From: Streptomyces sp. SAI-127
GTDB lineage: Bacteria > Actinomycetota > Actinomycetes > Streptomycetales > Streptomycetaceae
Length of the DNA: 64,000 bases
Direction of reading: 5' to 3'
Assembly: GCF_029894425.1 (NCBI RefSeq)
Contig: NZ_JARXYJ010000001.1
Location: forward strand, 2,976,001-3,040,000
Shown: one piece after another, positions 25,067-33,338 of the stretch
Layout: every line of letters starts with the position of its first letter
Position numbering within the stretch: the first letter of the stretch is position 1
Made by a program: the position numbers and the translations under genes
Notes under the pieces: generated by a model
What the model was told of the DNA's origin: nothing
Database searches by the model: none
What the model saw: only the letters and a program-made list of their open reading frames with translations

Positions 25067-25159
25067 GGGCCCATTGTCTTCCGCTCACTACTGCCTACGC
25101 AGCGCCGACCTTACGGCCAACAATCCCGGCAAAGGGGCCCGGGACCGACACGGAGCCAG

Positions 25160-25582
25160 CCTTTGACACAACTCTGACGCGGTCCTCGGGCGAAGGCCCG
25201 GTTGGGGAGCACGGAAGGTACCGGAGCCTGCGTCACCGGCCCGGGCGCAGCCCCCGACCGGCGCCAGGGGCCGGAATGGGAGGCCGCCTGCGGGCACCCG
25301 GGGGCCGGAATGGGAGGCCGCCTGCGACGCAACTGACGTGCCCCTCAGGCGGAGGCCCGGCCGGAGCACCCGGACGGTACCGGGAGGCTGGGTCACCGGC
25401 CCCGCGCAGTCCCGAGCAGCGCCCCGAGGCCAGGTTCGGCGGGGACGAGCCACGCGGCCGACGCGCGGAGGGCCGCCTCTGACGCAACTCTGACGCGCCC
25501 CTCGGGCGAACGCCCCGGCCGGGGAACGCGGACGGGACCGGGAGGCTACGCCACCAGCCCCGCGCGGTCCCCGAGCAGTGCC
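25160..25582. repeat. Degenerate ~160-bp repeats upstream of kdpD
   Basis: Three diverged copies begin near 25160, 25320 and 25475. Each contains a variant of GACGCAACTCTGACGCG, then CCTCGGGCGAA, a CCCGGCCGG block, GGTACCGGGAGGCT and TCACCGGCCCCGCGCAG. Between copies one and two, GGCCGGAATGGGAGGCCGCC occurs twice 33 bp apart. No convincing reading frame runs through the block. It lies upstream of kdpD and may carry its promoter. Confidence 0.7.
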
Positions 25583-25885
25583 CAGGGGCTCCGGGCTCGG
25601 CGATTCCGAGCCACGCGAGCGCCGGGCGCAGCCACAGCTTCTCCGGGTCCTCGATCAGCTCGGCCCGGCTACATCACGGCGTCCTCGGTCACACCCGCCG
25701 CCTGGAGGTCCAGCAGCTGCGGCTCACCGCTGCGCGGAGGGTGCGGGAAGGCCAGGACCTGGTGTGGCCCTCAAAGGTCAGGAGCGGTTGGAGCCCGCGC
25801 AGCACATCGGAGCTTGCCCCATAGTGCGGCGTGGGCGACCCAGAGCTCCTCCAGTCGGCCCCAGCCGTCACCGCGAGCGCCGCGC
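25583..25885. other. 303-bp stretch without a supported gene
   Basis: Short minus frames such as QLLDLQAAGVTEDAV and AELIEDPEKLWLRPALAWLG look protein-like but are in different frames with stops between. They may be debris of a lost gene downstream of the ABC ATPase, perhaps its permease, but no family can be named. Confidence 0.35.
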
Positions 25886-26578
25886 TCAGTGCCCCACGAT
25901 CTCCCCGTCCCCCAGCTCCAGCACCCGATCCGCCAGATCCAGCAGGGTCGCGTCATGCGTGGCCACCAGCGCGGTGACGTTCTCGCTGCGTACGACGGCT
26001 CGCAGCAGCTCCATGACGGCGTGCCCGGTCTCCGCGTCCAACTGGCCGGTCGGCTCGTCGGCGACGAGGAGCGAGGGGTTGTTGGCGAGGGCACGGGCGA
26101 TGGCGACGCGCTGCTGCTGGCCGCCGGAGAGCTCACCGGGGCGCTGCTTCGCGTGCTCCGCGAGGCCGACCAGGGCCAGCAGCAGCTCGACGCGCTCCTC
26201 ACGCGCGCGTGCGTCCACCCGGCGCAGTCGCATCGGAACGCCGATGTTCTCCGCGGCGGTGAGGATCGGGATGAGCCCGAAGGACTGGAAGACGAAGCCG
26301 ATGCGGTCCCGGCGCAGCGCCAGCAGCCCGTCCTCGTCCAGCCCGGCGATGTCGACCCCGTCGAGCTCGACCCGTCCCCGGTCGGGCCGGTCGAGCCCGC
26401 CGACGATGTTGAGGAGCGTCGTCTTCCCGGATCCCGAACGCCCCTTGAGGGCGACGAGTTCACCGCGCGGCACCTCGAAGGAGACCCCACGCAGCGCGTG
26501 CACCGCGGCGGCCCCCTCGCCGAACGACCTGTGGATGTCCTCGACCCGCACCATGGTCTCCGTGACCACCTGAGTCAT
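25886..26578 (-). CDS. ABC transporter ATP-binding protein (LolD/MacB type), apparently orphan
   Basis: A 230-residue ATPase with Walker A GRSGSGKTT (about residues 46-54), Q-loop in FVFQSFGLIP, signature LSGGQQQRVAIARAL, Walker B SLLVADEPTGQLD and the switch His in VATHD. The LSGGQQQRVAIARALA and DEPTGQLD wording and 230-residue size match the LolD/MacB group, which works with FtsX-like permeases to move lipids, peptides or antibiotics. No permease gene lies on either side. The protein may energise a permease elsewhere, or its partner has been lost. ATG 26578 is the only plausible start. Confidence 0.92.
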   Translation of the reverse strand: MTQVVTETMVRVEDIHRSFGEGAAAVHALRGVSFEVPRGELVALKGRSGSGKTTLLNIVGGLDRPDRGRVELDGVDIAGLDEDGLLALRRDRIGFVFQSFGLIPILTAAENIGVPMRLRRVDARAREERVELLLALVGLAEHAKQRPGELSGGQQQRVAIARALANNPSLLVADEPTGQLDAETGHAVMELLRAVVRSENVTALVATHDATLLDLADRVLELGDGEIVGH

Positions 26579-26675
26579 TGCGCTCTCCCCCGTGAAACCC
26601 GTAAAACCCGCGAACCCCGTGAACTCGTGGAACCGGGCGCCAGTATCACCGTCCGGCGCCCGGCCTTCAACGGTT

Positions 26676-27852
26676 TCAGTTCGGGTTGTCCCCGTGGCTG
26701 AGCGTCTCCCAGGCCACGAAGAGGTTGTTGCTGCCGGCCGGGCGGTTCCGCTCGGTCAGCGCCTGTGTGTTAGTCATGCCCATGCCAAGCCTGTGGTGCA
26801 GTGCGTTGTACCCCACCTCCGTGACCGGCCCGAGCCCGAGTTTCAGCGACCCGCCGCACAGCCAACTCGGTACGGCAGTGCCCATCTCGTACCTGGCCTG
26901 GAACCCCAGCGCCTGCCGCAGCCGCTCGCCCACATCCGTGCCGTACAGGTCCTGACCCTGGATACGGCTCGTCTCGGCGACGTGCGAGATCGCGGAGATG
27001 CCGTACCCGGTGTGCGTGAGGTCCCGGCAGGTCTCCTGGGTGAGCCCGGTGACGAAGGTGGACTGCCCCTGCCAGTAATTGACGATCTTTTCCCGGGTGT
27101 TGAGGTTCTGGCTCGGCACGGTCTTCGGCAACTCGCCGTCGGAGTCCAGATAGACGTAGGCCGCGGTACGGGTGCGGAACTTCGCCATGGCCTTGTCGTA
27201 CGACGACTTGTCCTCGAGGAGGACGGAGATGCCGACGGCCGCCTCCATCATCGACAGCTCCCAGTTCCCGTTGGAGTTCGAGCCGTTGATGATCTCGGGC
27301 AGATGGACGCTGCGGAGCATGGTCGCGAAGCGTCCGGAGTTCGCCCAACTCCCGGTGTACGTGTTACTTGATGATCTCGGCCGCCCTGGGCCACGAGGAG
27401 CCGGCCCAGCCGGTCTGCAGGGGCGCGTTGCTGTTGGTGTGATCCGTGATCACCGCCGACCAGGCGTCCATGAGCTGGATGGCCTTCTTGGCGTACCGCT
27501 CGTCCCGGGTGATGTACCAGGCGAGGGCATCGGTGTAGGCGGCGATCGCGTCCTCGCGCTCGTCGGTGCAGCCGTGGTTCGGGTTCGAGTACGACCCGCA
27601 CTCGACGACCGCCCGCGGCTTGGGCGTGCGGTTCAGGTCCGCGTACTTGCTCGCCAGCATCGTGTCGAAGGCACCCTTCCATGGCTGGGCACCTGCGTCG
27701 ACCTTGCTGCGGACGAAGTCCAACTGCCCTTTCGAGACCGTGGCTCCGGGATGGACGAAAGCGGCGGGGGCGGTGGGGGCGGCGTCGGCGGGTCTTGCGA
27801 GGACACCCACGGCGAACGCGGTGACGACCACCAGCCGTACGGAATGACGCAT
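26676..27852 (-). pseudogene. Secreted alginate lyase family protein interrupted by one frameshift
   Basis: Two adjacent frames form one PF05426 alginate-lyase-like protein of about 391 residues. The first half has a signal peptide (RLVVVTAFAVGVLARPADA) and WAGSSWPRAAEIIK. It then hits TAA at 27364-27366. Removing one A from AAGTAACACGTAC restores KYTYTGSWANSG and joins the second half, which contains NSNGNWELSMMEAAVGISVL and later HTGYGISAISHVAE. These Asn and His motifs mark the catalytic groove of the family, which depolymerises uronic acid polysaccharides. A single-base insertion, or a sequencing error, is the only lesion seen. Confidence 0.85.
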
Positions 27853-27956
27853 AGCGACTCCGTTCTCGTATGTGAACGTAAGGCGCCCCTATGAACATAG
27901 GCGTTGGCGGATGACCGTAGGTACAGACCAATACGGCGTCAAGGTCCCGCGCACGG

Positions 27957-27989
27957 AAAAGGGCCGCACCCCCTCACGGGGTACGGCCC
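27957..27989 (-). terminator. Hairpin terminator after the DUF3710 gene
   Basis: On the minus strand, AGGGCCGTACCCC GTGAG GGGGTGCGGCCCTTTT forms a stem of two GC blocks followed by four T residues. It lies 15 bp past the DUF3710 stop. Confidence 0.8.
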
Positions 27990-28003
27990 TCGACGTCGTA
28001 CGA

Positions 28004-28762
28004 CTAGCGGACCTCGGTGATCTCCGGTCCGCGCTGCAACTGGCCCATCCCGCCGGAGAAGCGGGAGCCCTCGTCCTGCTGCTGGACGCCCTCGGGGACC
28101 ATCTGGGCGTCGTTCGGCAGCTTGAGGACGATCGGGTCGCGGGGCGCCATCGGGCCCTCGCCGCGGACCACGACGGTGTCCCGGAAAATCTGCTCGAGCA
28201 GCCCGGCCGCCTGCGGCTGCACCGCACCCTGGCCCGAGATCACCCCGCGCAGGAACCAGCGCGGACCGTCCACACCCACGAACCGCACGACCTGGAAGCC
28301 GCCCGTGCCGTCCGGCAGCTGCACCGGCACCTGGGCACGCAGCTCCCAGCCCAGCGGACCCTCGACCTCGTCGACGATGCCGCCCTGCTGGGTGATGCCG
28401 GAGCCGATCTCCTCGCGCACCTCGCCCCAGATGCCCTCCCGCTTGGGAGCCGCGAAGGCCTGCAGCTGGATGGCGCTGTCGCGCAGTACGACGGTGGCCG
28501 CGACGATGGCGTCGCCCGCGACCTCGACCCGCAGCTCCATGCCGTCGACACCCGGCACGAACAGACCGCCCAGGTCCACGCGACCCTCGGCGGGGTCACG
28601 GACCTCGGTGTCGTCCCAGGGCCCGTCGGGGCGCGGCTCCGGCTCGAGCCGTACGCGCTCGCGCTCTACGTCGTCCGCCTCAGTGTCGACGCTGTCGACG
28701 ACCTGCTCGGCCTCGCCGGCCGCGTCCTCGGCGGCACCCTTCTTCTTGCGACGTCCGAACAC
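28004..28762 (-). CDS. DUF3710 family protein
   Basis: A 252-residue soluble protein conserved in actinobacteria next to dut. A basic N-terminus (VFGRRKKKGAAED) leads to an acidic linker (EQVVDSVDTEADDVERERV). The folded domain then contains VDLGGLFVPGVDGMELRVEV, REGIWGEVREEI and FQVVRFVGVDGPRWFLRGVI. GTG 28762 is chosen because VFGRRKKK is the typical start. The frame upstream is only the shadow of dut. The gene is 1 nt behind the dut stop, so they are cotranscribed. Function is unknown. Confidence 0.88.
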   Translation of the reverse strand: MFGRRKKKGAAEDAAGEAEQVVDSVDTEADDVERERVRLEPEPRPDGPWDDTEVRDPAEGRVDLGGLFVPGVDGMELRVEVAGDAIVAATVVLRDSAIQLQAFAAPKREGIWGEVREEIGSGITQQGGIVDEVEGPLGWELRAQVPVQLPDGTGGFQVVRFVGVDGPRWFLRGVISGQGAVQPQAAGLLEQIFRDTVVVRGEGPMAPRDPIVLKLPNDAQMVPEGVQQQDEGSRFSGGMGQLQRGPEITEVR

Positions 28763-28763
28763 G

Positions 28764-29315
28764 TCACTGTCCTTCCCGGTCGGATACGACCGAAGCGTAT
28801 CGATTCCCACCCGTTGTGCCGCCCACGGCGGCCTCAGCGCTTGTATCGCCCCCGTCGCCCACGGCGGCGTGACCGCCGGTGGACCCGAAGCCCCCCTCGG
28901 CCCGCGCCGAGTCGGGAAGCTCCGCGACCTCCTGGAAGCGGACCCTCTCGACCTGCTGGACGACGAGTTGGGCAATCCGGTCGAAGCGCTCGAACCGCAC
29001 CGACTCGTGCGGGTCGAGATTCACCACGATCACCTTGATCTCCCCACGGTACCCGGCATCAACCGTCCCCGGGGCATTCACGAGAGCGACACCGCAGCGG
29101 GCGGCGAGACCGGATCGAGGGTGCACGAAGGCCGCGTACCCCTCCGGCAGCGCCACAGACACCCCGGTGGGGAGTACGGCCCGCTCTCCCGGCTTGAGTT
29201 CACGGCTCTCGGTGGTCCGCAGATCGGCTCCCGCGTCACCGGGGTGCGCGTACGCCGGAAGCGGTACGTCGGGGTCGACGCGCCGGATCAGCACGTTCAG
29301 GGGGTCACGGCTCAC
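28764..29315 (-). CDS. dut: Deoxyuridine 5'-triphosphate nucleotidohydrolase
   Basis: A 183-residue dUTPase hydrolysing dUTP to dUMP and pyrophosphate, keeping uracil out of DNA and feeding dTMP synthesis. All five trimeric dUTPase motifs are present: HPGDAGADLRT, PRSGLAARCG, GTVDAGYRGEIKV, DRIAQLV and the C-terminal RAEGGFGSTG that closes over the substrate. A further 30 or so polar residues after motif 5 exceed the usual length and look disordered. Its ATG overlaps the stop of the thioesterase gene by 4 nt, and DUF3710 follows directly, making an operon. Confidence 0.95.
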   Translation of the reverse strand: MSRDPLNVLIRRVDPDVPLPAYAHPGDAGADLRTTESRELKPGERAVLPTGVSVALPEGYAAFVHPRSGLAARCGVALVNAPGTVDAGYRGEIKVIVVNLDPHESVRFERFDRIAQLVVQQVERVRFQEVAELPDSARAEGGFGSTGGHAAVGDGGDTSAEAAVGGTTGGNRYASVVSDREGQ

Positions 29316-29896
29316 GGGTTCACCTCGAAGGCACGGGCACGCCGGACCTGGTCCGGGTCGTCCATGGCGGCCCGGATCTCCTCCGGGCGGCCGTTGTCGA
29401 TGAAGTGGTCGACCTTGACCTCGACGAACAGGGCGTCGGCACGGACCGCCACGGGCCCCTCGGGTCCGCCGATCCGGCCGGTCGCGGTCGAGTAGATCTT
29501 CCGCCCGGCCACCGCCGTCACCTCGGCCTCCAGATACAGCACCGTGCCCACGGGCACCGGCCGTACGAAGTCGGTCTCCAGACGCCCGGTCACGGCGATG
29601 GTGCGCAGCAGCCAGTTGAGCGAGCCCAGGGTCTCGTCGAGGGCGGTCGCGAGCACGCCGCCGTGCGCGAGCCCGGGAGCGCCCTGGTGGGCGGGGCGCA
29701 CCGTGAACTCAGCGGTGACCGAGACCCCCTCGCCGGCCCGCGCCTCCAGGTGCAGCCCGTGGGACTGCTCGCCGCCACAGCCGAAACACTGGCCGTAGTG
29801 CGCACCGAGCAGCTCACCGGGCGCGGGAGCGTCCTGGTGTCGCAGAGGTTGCGCCGCGTCGGCGGGAGGCTTGAGAGCCGGGGAAGTACCACTCAC
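29312..29896 (-). CDS. PaaI-like hotdog-fold thioesterase
   Basis: A 194-residue hotdog protein of the PaaI/4HBT type, which hydrolyses acyl-CoA or similar thioesters. Core features are QGAPGLAHGGVLATALDETL (HGG-x-x-x-x-x-x-D/E catalytic helix) and GRLETDFVRPVPVGTVLYLE. An N-terminal CFGCGGEQSHGLHLEAR segment with a Cys pair is typical of this actinobacterial subgroup. GTG 29896 is selected because AAGG lies about 9 nt upstream. Earlier Met codons overlap the divergent DUF3093 gene. Its stop overlaps the dut start. Confidence 0.85.
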   Translation of the reverse strand: MSGTSPALKPPADAAQPLRHQDAPAPGELLGAHYGQCFGCGGEQSHGLHLEARAGEGVSVTAEFTVRPAHQGAPGLAHGGVLATALDETLGSLNWLLRTIAVTGRLETDFVRPVPVGTVLYLEAEVTAVAGRKIYSTATGRIGGPEGPVAVRADALFVEVKVDHFIDNGRPEEIRAAMDDPDQVRRARAFEVNP

Positions 29897-29954
29897 AGGC
29901 GCAGACCTTACCCGCGCGTCGAGCCGGTCCGGACACCGTGCCAAGCTTGGTTCC

Positions 29955-30419
29955 ATGCAGCCCTCCGCCGCCCCGTACGACGAACGTCTCACCGCCCCCC
30001 GCTCCTGGTGGCTGATCTCCTTCCTGGTCGGGGTCGCCTTCGCGCTGATCCTGCTGCCCTTCGGGACGCTTCCGCTGCTCGGCGGCCTGGTCGGTGGCAC
30101 CGCCGTGGCAGCGATCCTCGCGAGCTCCTACGGCTCGCTGCGCATCCGCGTCGTCGGTGACTCCCTCATCGCGGGCGAGGCGAAGATCCCGGTGGCGGCG
30201 CTGGGCGAGGCGGAGATCCTGGACCCGGAGGAGGCCCGGGCCTGGCGGACCCACAAGGCCGACACCCGCGCCTTCCTGCTGTTGCGCTCCTACATTCCCA
30301 GGGCGCTGAAGGTGGAGGTCACCGACCCGGACGACCCGACGCCGTATCTGTATCTGTCGACGCGGGAGCCGGAGCTGCTGGCCGAGGCGCTGAAGGCCGC
30401 CCGGACGGCCGCCGCCTAG
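29955..30419 (+). CDS. DUF3093 family membrane protein
   Basis: A 154-residue protein with two adjacent membrane helices near the N-terminus (WWLISFLVGVAFALILLPFG and LLGGLVGGTAVAAILASSYG) and a soluble C-terminal domain (SLIAGEAKIPVAALGEAEIL and RAFLLLRSYIPRALKVEV). It belongs to the actinobacterial DUF3093 family, often divergent from dut as here. ATG 29955 (MQPSAAPYDERL) is the family start. Function is unknown. Confidence 0.88.
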   Translation: MQPSAAPYDERLTAPRSWWLISFLVGVAFALILLPFGTLPLLGGLVGGTAVAAILASSYGSLRIRVVGDSLIAGEAKIPVAALGEAEILDPEEARAWRTHKADTRAFLLLRSYIPRALKVEVTDPDDPTPYLYLSTREPELLAEALKAARTAAA

Positions 30420-30481
30420 AACATTCGTGCAGGACTTCACCCGTCCGTCCGGACGGTGGAGCCCCGAGTCTCACGGAAGTC

Positions 30482-31378
30482 TTACTTCTCCAGCTGCAGC
30501 GGATGTGCAGGCGTCTCCAGGGCCGGGAGCCGGGGCAGTTCGTCCCACGGCACCTGCATCCTGCGCAGATCCTTACGGATCCGCTCGGCGAGCTTTCTGG
30601 TGTCCCGGCGGTTCATGACCGCGCCGACAGCCGCGCCGACCAGGAACGGCATCAGGTTCGGCAGGTCGCGGATCGTCCGCTTCATGATCTGCTGCCGCAG
30701 CTGCTGTTTCATCTGGCTGTTGAGCGCGCCGCTCACGGTCGACGGCTTCCTCGCGTCGATCCCGCGCTCTCCCGACCAGGAGTTCAGATACGCGGTGCTG
30801 CGCTCCTTGAGGTTCCCGGGCGGCCGTACGCCGTAGACCTCGTGGAGTTCGGCGATCAGCTTCAGCTCGATCGCGGCCACACCGGTGATCTCGGCGGCCA
30901 GTTCGGTCGGCATCGCCGGCGGCACGGGAAGCATCGCCGCCGCTCCGACCCCCGCTCCGACCGTCGCCGTGGCGCTGGCAGCACCCGTGACAAGCTTGTC
31001 CGCGAGTTCTTCGGGGCCGAGGCCGGGGAACTGGCGGCGGAGGGTCGCGAGGTCCCGTACGGGGACACGCGGGGCGATCTCGATGATCCGGTCGGCCAGG
31101 TACGCCAGACCCGCCCTGGCCCGGCTGCCGCCCTTGCGGACCCCTTCCCGGGCCCTGTCCCGGACCGCCGCCGCCCGTCGTCTGGCGACGGGCGCGGGCG
31201 TCCTGGTCGTATCGGTCGGCGCCGGGAGGTCAGCCCGGTCGGCCACCGGTTCGAGCGAGGCTCCCGTGTCGGAAGAGCCCCGCTCGTCGTCACGCGCGCG
31301 GTGAGGGCCGTCGGACGGCCCCTGGTCCGCTCCCTGCCGGGGAGAGCGGCGCTTCCAAGGTGGGGTCGAGCCAGTCAT
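30482..31378 (-). CDS. Conserved hypothetical protein with Gly/Ala-rich membrane-type segments
   Basis: A 298-residue protein. The first 90 residues are charged and probably disordered. The middle contains VRDLATLRRQFPGLGPEELA, then a glycine- and alanine-rich stretch (ATATVGAGVGAAAMLPVPPA) and VAAIELKLIAELHEVYGVRP. A second apolar stretch, LPNLMPFLVGAAVGAVMNRR, is near the C-terminus. The pattern loosely resembles EcsC-type proteins, but I cannot assign a family with confidence. It lies upstream of nothing obvious and is preceded by the DUF4193 gene on the same strand, 13 bp away. Confidence 0.75.
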   Translation of the reverse strand: MTGSTPPWKRRSPRQGADQGPSDGPHRARDDERGSSDTGASLEPVADRADLPAPTDTTRTPAPVARRRAAAVRDRAREGVRKGGSRARAGLAYLADRIIEIAPRVPVRDLATLRRQFPGLGPEELADKLVTGAASATATVGAGVGAAAMLPVPPAMPTELAAEITGVAAIELKLIAELHEVYGVRPPGNLKERSTAYLNSWSGERGIDARKPSTVSGALNSQMKQQLRQQIMKRTIRDLPNLMPFLVGAAVGAVMNRRDTRKLAERIRKDLRRMQVPWDELPRLPALETPAHPLQLEK

Positions 31379-31391
31379 GCCCGACCCGCCC

Positions 31392-31688
31392 TCAGTCGCA
31401 GTCGCGGCAGATCGGCTGGCCGTTCTTCTCCCGGGCCAGCTGGCTGCGGTGGTGCACCAGGAAGCAGCTCATGCAAGTGAACTCGTCCTGCTGCTTGGGC
31501 AGTACCCGGACGGCCAGCTCTTCGTTCGAGAGGTCCGCTCCGGGCAGTTCCAGGCCTTCGGCGGCCTCGAACTCGTCGACGTCCACTGCGGAGGTCGACT
31601 TGTCGTTCCTACGGGCCTTGAGCTCTTCAAGGCTGTCCGAGTCGACGTCGTCGTCGGTCTTGCGTGGGGTGTCGTAATCCGTAGCCAT
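31392..31688 (-). CDS. DUF4193 zinc-ribbon-like protein
   Basis: A 98-residue acidic protein with a C-terminal zinc-ribbon pattern: CMSCFLVHHRSQLA followed by ICRDCD, two CxxC knuckles with a conserved His pair. The N-terminal half is very acidic (KTDDDVDSDSLEELKARRN). The actinobacterial DUF4193 family is strongly conserved, but its role is unknown. Regulators that bind RNA polymerase share this shape, which is only suggestive. GGGGAGAG upstream supports ATG 31688. Confidence 0.9.
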   Translation of the reverse strand: MATDYDTPRKTDDDVDSDSLEELKARRNDKSTSAVDVDEFEAAEGLELPGADLSNEELAVRVLPKQQDEFTCMSCFLVHHRSQLAREKNGQPICRDCD

Positions 31689-32093
31689 GTCGCTCTCCCC
31701 CTCTGGGTGTCTGCGGTGTCTCCAGCGCACGTAACGCGTGAGAGGCCGGACTTGTGCCCGACCCGAGGCGGAGATTTTGCCTCACATCAAGGTCTGTTAC
31801 TCAATCGACACCCAACCGGACTCCTCTTGAGTGATCGGGTTGGATGGCGATCGGGACCGTACACGGTCCGAATCCCGCACTTCAAAGGCGTCTCACCGTG
31901 TACTTCCCGTGATCAGGACCCCTGAAAACCCGGATTATCCCGGCTTTCCGACAGGGTGCATGATCACGGAGAGTAGATGGCCGGAAAATCTCCCTTGTGA
32001 TCGATCACACATGGGGCGGTCCAACAGGTGCCCAGAAAATTCCGCGCAAAGCGAACATCCCTGTGTATCGATCTCAGTGCGGGGGCCATGGTC
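31689..32093. other. 405-bp intergenic region, relatively AT-richer
   Basis: No gene seen. The stretch is richer in A and T than its flanks around 31770-32040 (for example TGATCATCACGG and CTTGTGATCGATCACACATG), consistent with promoters for the DUF4193 gene. GTGATCGATCAC at 31996-32007 is a 12-bp perfect palindrome that could bind a regulator. Confidence 0.45.
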
Positions 32094-33332
32094 TCAGACC
32101 GGAAGGGTGACTCGCATCACGAGCCCACCCCCTTCGCGCGGCTGAGCGGTGATGTGCCCGCCGTGCGCCCGCGCCACGGACCGCACGATGGACAGGCCGA
32201 GCCCGACGCCCTTGTCGCTGCCGGTGCGGTCGGCGCCCCGCAGCCGCTTGAACGGCTCGAAGAGATTGTCGACCTCGTACGCCGGCACGACCGGGCCCGT
32301 GTTGGACACCGTGAGCACCGCGTGACCGTGCTGGACCTCCGTGGTCACCTCGACCCAGCCGTCCTCGGGCACGTTGTAGCGCACGGCGTTCTGCACCAGG
32401 TTCAGGGCGATTCGCTCCAAGAGGACGCCGTTGCCCTGGACGACCGCAGTGTTCCGGTCGCCGCGGATCGCCACGCCCTTGGCCTCCGCCTCGCCGTACA
32501 CCTGGTCGACCGCCTGCTCGGCGACTTCGGCGAGGTCCACGGGCTTGCGCTCGACGATCTGGTTGTCGCTGCGGGCGAGCAGCAGCAGACCCTCCACGAG
32601 CTGTTCACTGCGCTCGTTGGTGGCCAGCAGCGTCTTGCCCAGCTGCTGCAGCTCCACGGGTGCCGCCGGATCCGACAGATGCACCTCCAGGAGCGTGCGG
32701 TTGATCGCCAGCGGGGTTCTCAGCTCGTGCGAGGCGTTGCCGACGAAGCGCTGCTGGGCGGTGAAGGCCCGCTCCAGGCGCTCCAGCATGTCGTCGAAGG
32801 TGTCGGCCAGTTCCTTGATCTCGTCGTCCGGGCCGTCCAGCTCGATACGGCGGGAGAGGTCCGAGCCCGCCACCGAGCGCGCGGTGCGCAGGATCCGGCC
32901 GAGCGGCGACAGGACGCGTCCCGCCATCGCGTAGCCGAAGGCGAAGGCGATGATCGCGAGGCCGAGCAGGGCCAGCAGTGAGCGACTGAGGAGGTTGTCC
33001 AGGGCGTGCTGGCGCTGGTCGTTGACGCACTGGTTCAGCGCGTGGTTGAGCTCGTCCGCCGGCAGCTCAGTGCCCGACAGCTTGCAGATGTCACTGGTCA
33101 CCCCGCCCGAGACGATCTTGAAGGGCAGGTTGCTCCCCACGTTCAACGCGTTCGCGGCAAGCAGGTAGATGATCGACAGCAGCAGAATGCCGGCAATCAG
33201 GAACATGCCGCCGTACAGCAGCGTGAGCCTTATGCGGATGGTCGGGCGCAGCCACGGCAGCGGCGGTGCCGGCCGCCTGGGGTCCCAGGTGGGCTTCGGA
33301 GGTGCCTGGGGAGGAGCGGGAGTCGAGGCCAC
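32094..33332 (-). CDS. cutS: CutS sensor histidine kinase
   Basis: A 412-residue membrane kinase. After a proline-rich N-terminus come a first membrane helix (about 36-60, LLYGGMFLIAGILLLSIIYL), an extracytoplasmic loop and a second helix (about 115-137). The loop carries two cysteines, Cys83 and Cys102, as in CutS, where a disulfide is thought to report oxidative folding outside the cell. HAMP, the phospho-His in GNASHELRTPLAINRTLLEV and ATP motifs (LVQNAVRYNVP, GVGLGLSIVRSVA) follow. It sits 6 nt downstream of cutR on the same strand. Confidence 0.9.
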   Translation of the reverse strand: MASTPAPPQAPPKPTWDPRRPAPPLPWLRPTIRIRLTLLYGGMFLIAGILLLSIIYLLAANALNVGSNLPFKIVSGGVTSDICKLSGTELPADELNHALNQCVNDQRQHALDNLLSRSLLALLGLAIIAFAFGYAMAGRVLSPLGRILRTARSVAGSDLSRRIELDGPDDEIKELADTFDDMLERLERAFTAQQRFVGNASHELRTPLAINRTLLEVHLSDPAAPVELQQLGKTLLATNERSEQLVEGLLLLARSDNQIVERKPVDLAEVAEQAVDQVYGEAEAKGVAIRGDRNTAVVQGNGVLLERIALNLVQNAVRYNVPEDGWVEVTTEVQHGHAVLTVSNTGPVVPAYEVDNLFEPFKRLRGADRTGSDKGVGLGLSIVRSVARAHGGHITAQPREGGGLVMRVTLPV

Positions 33333-33338
33333 GGGTTA

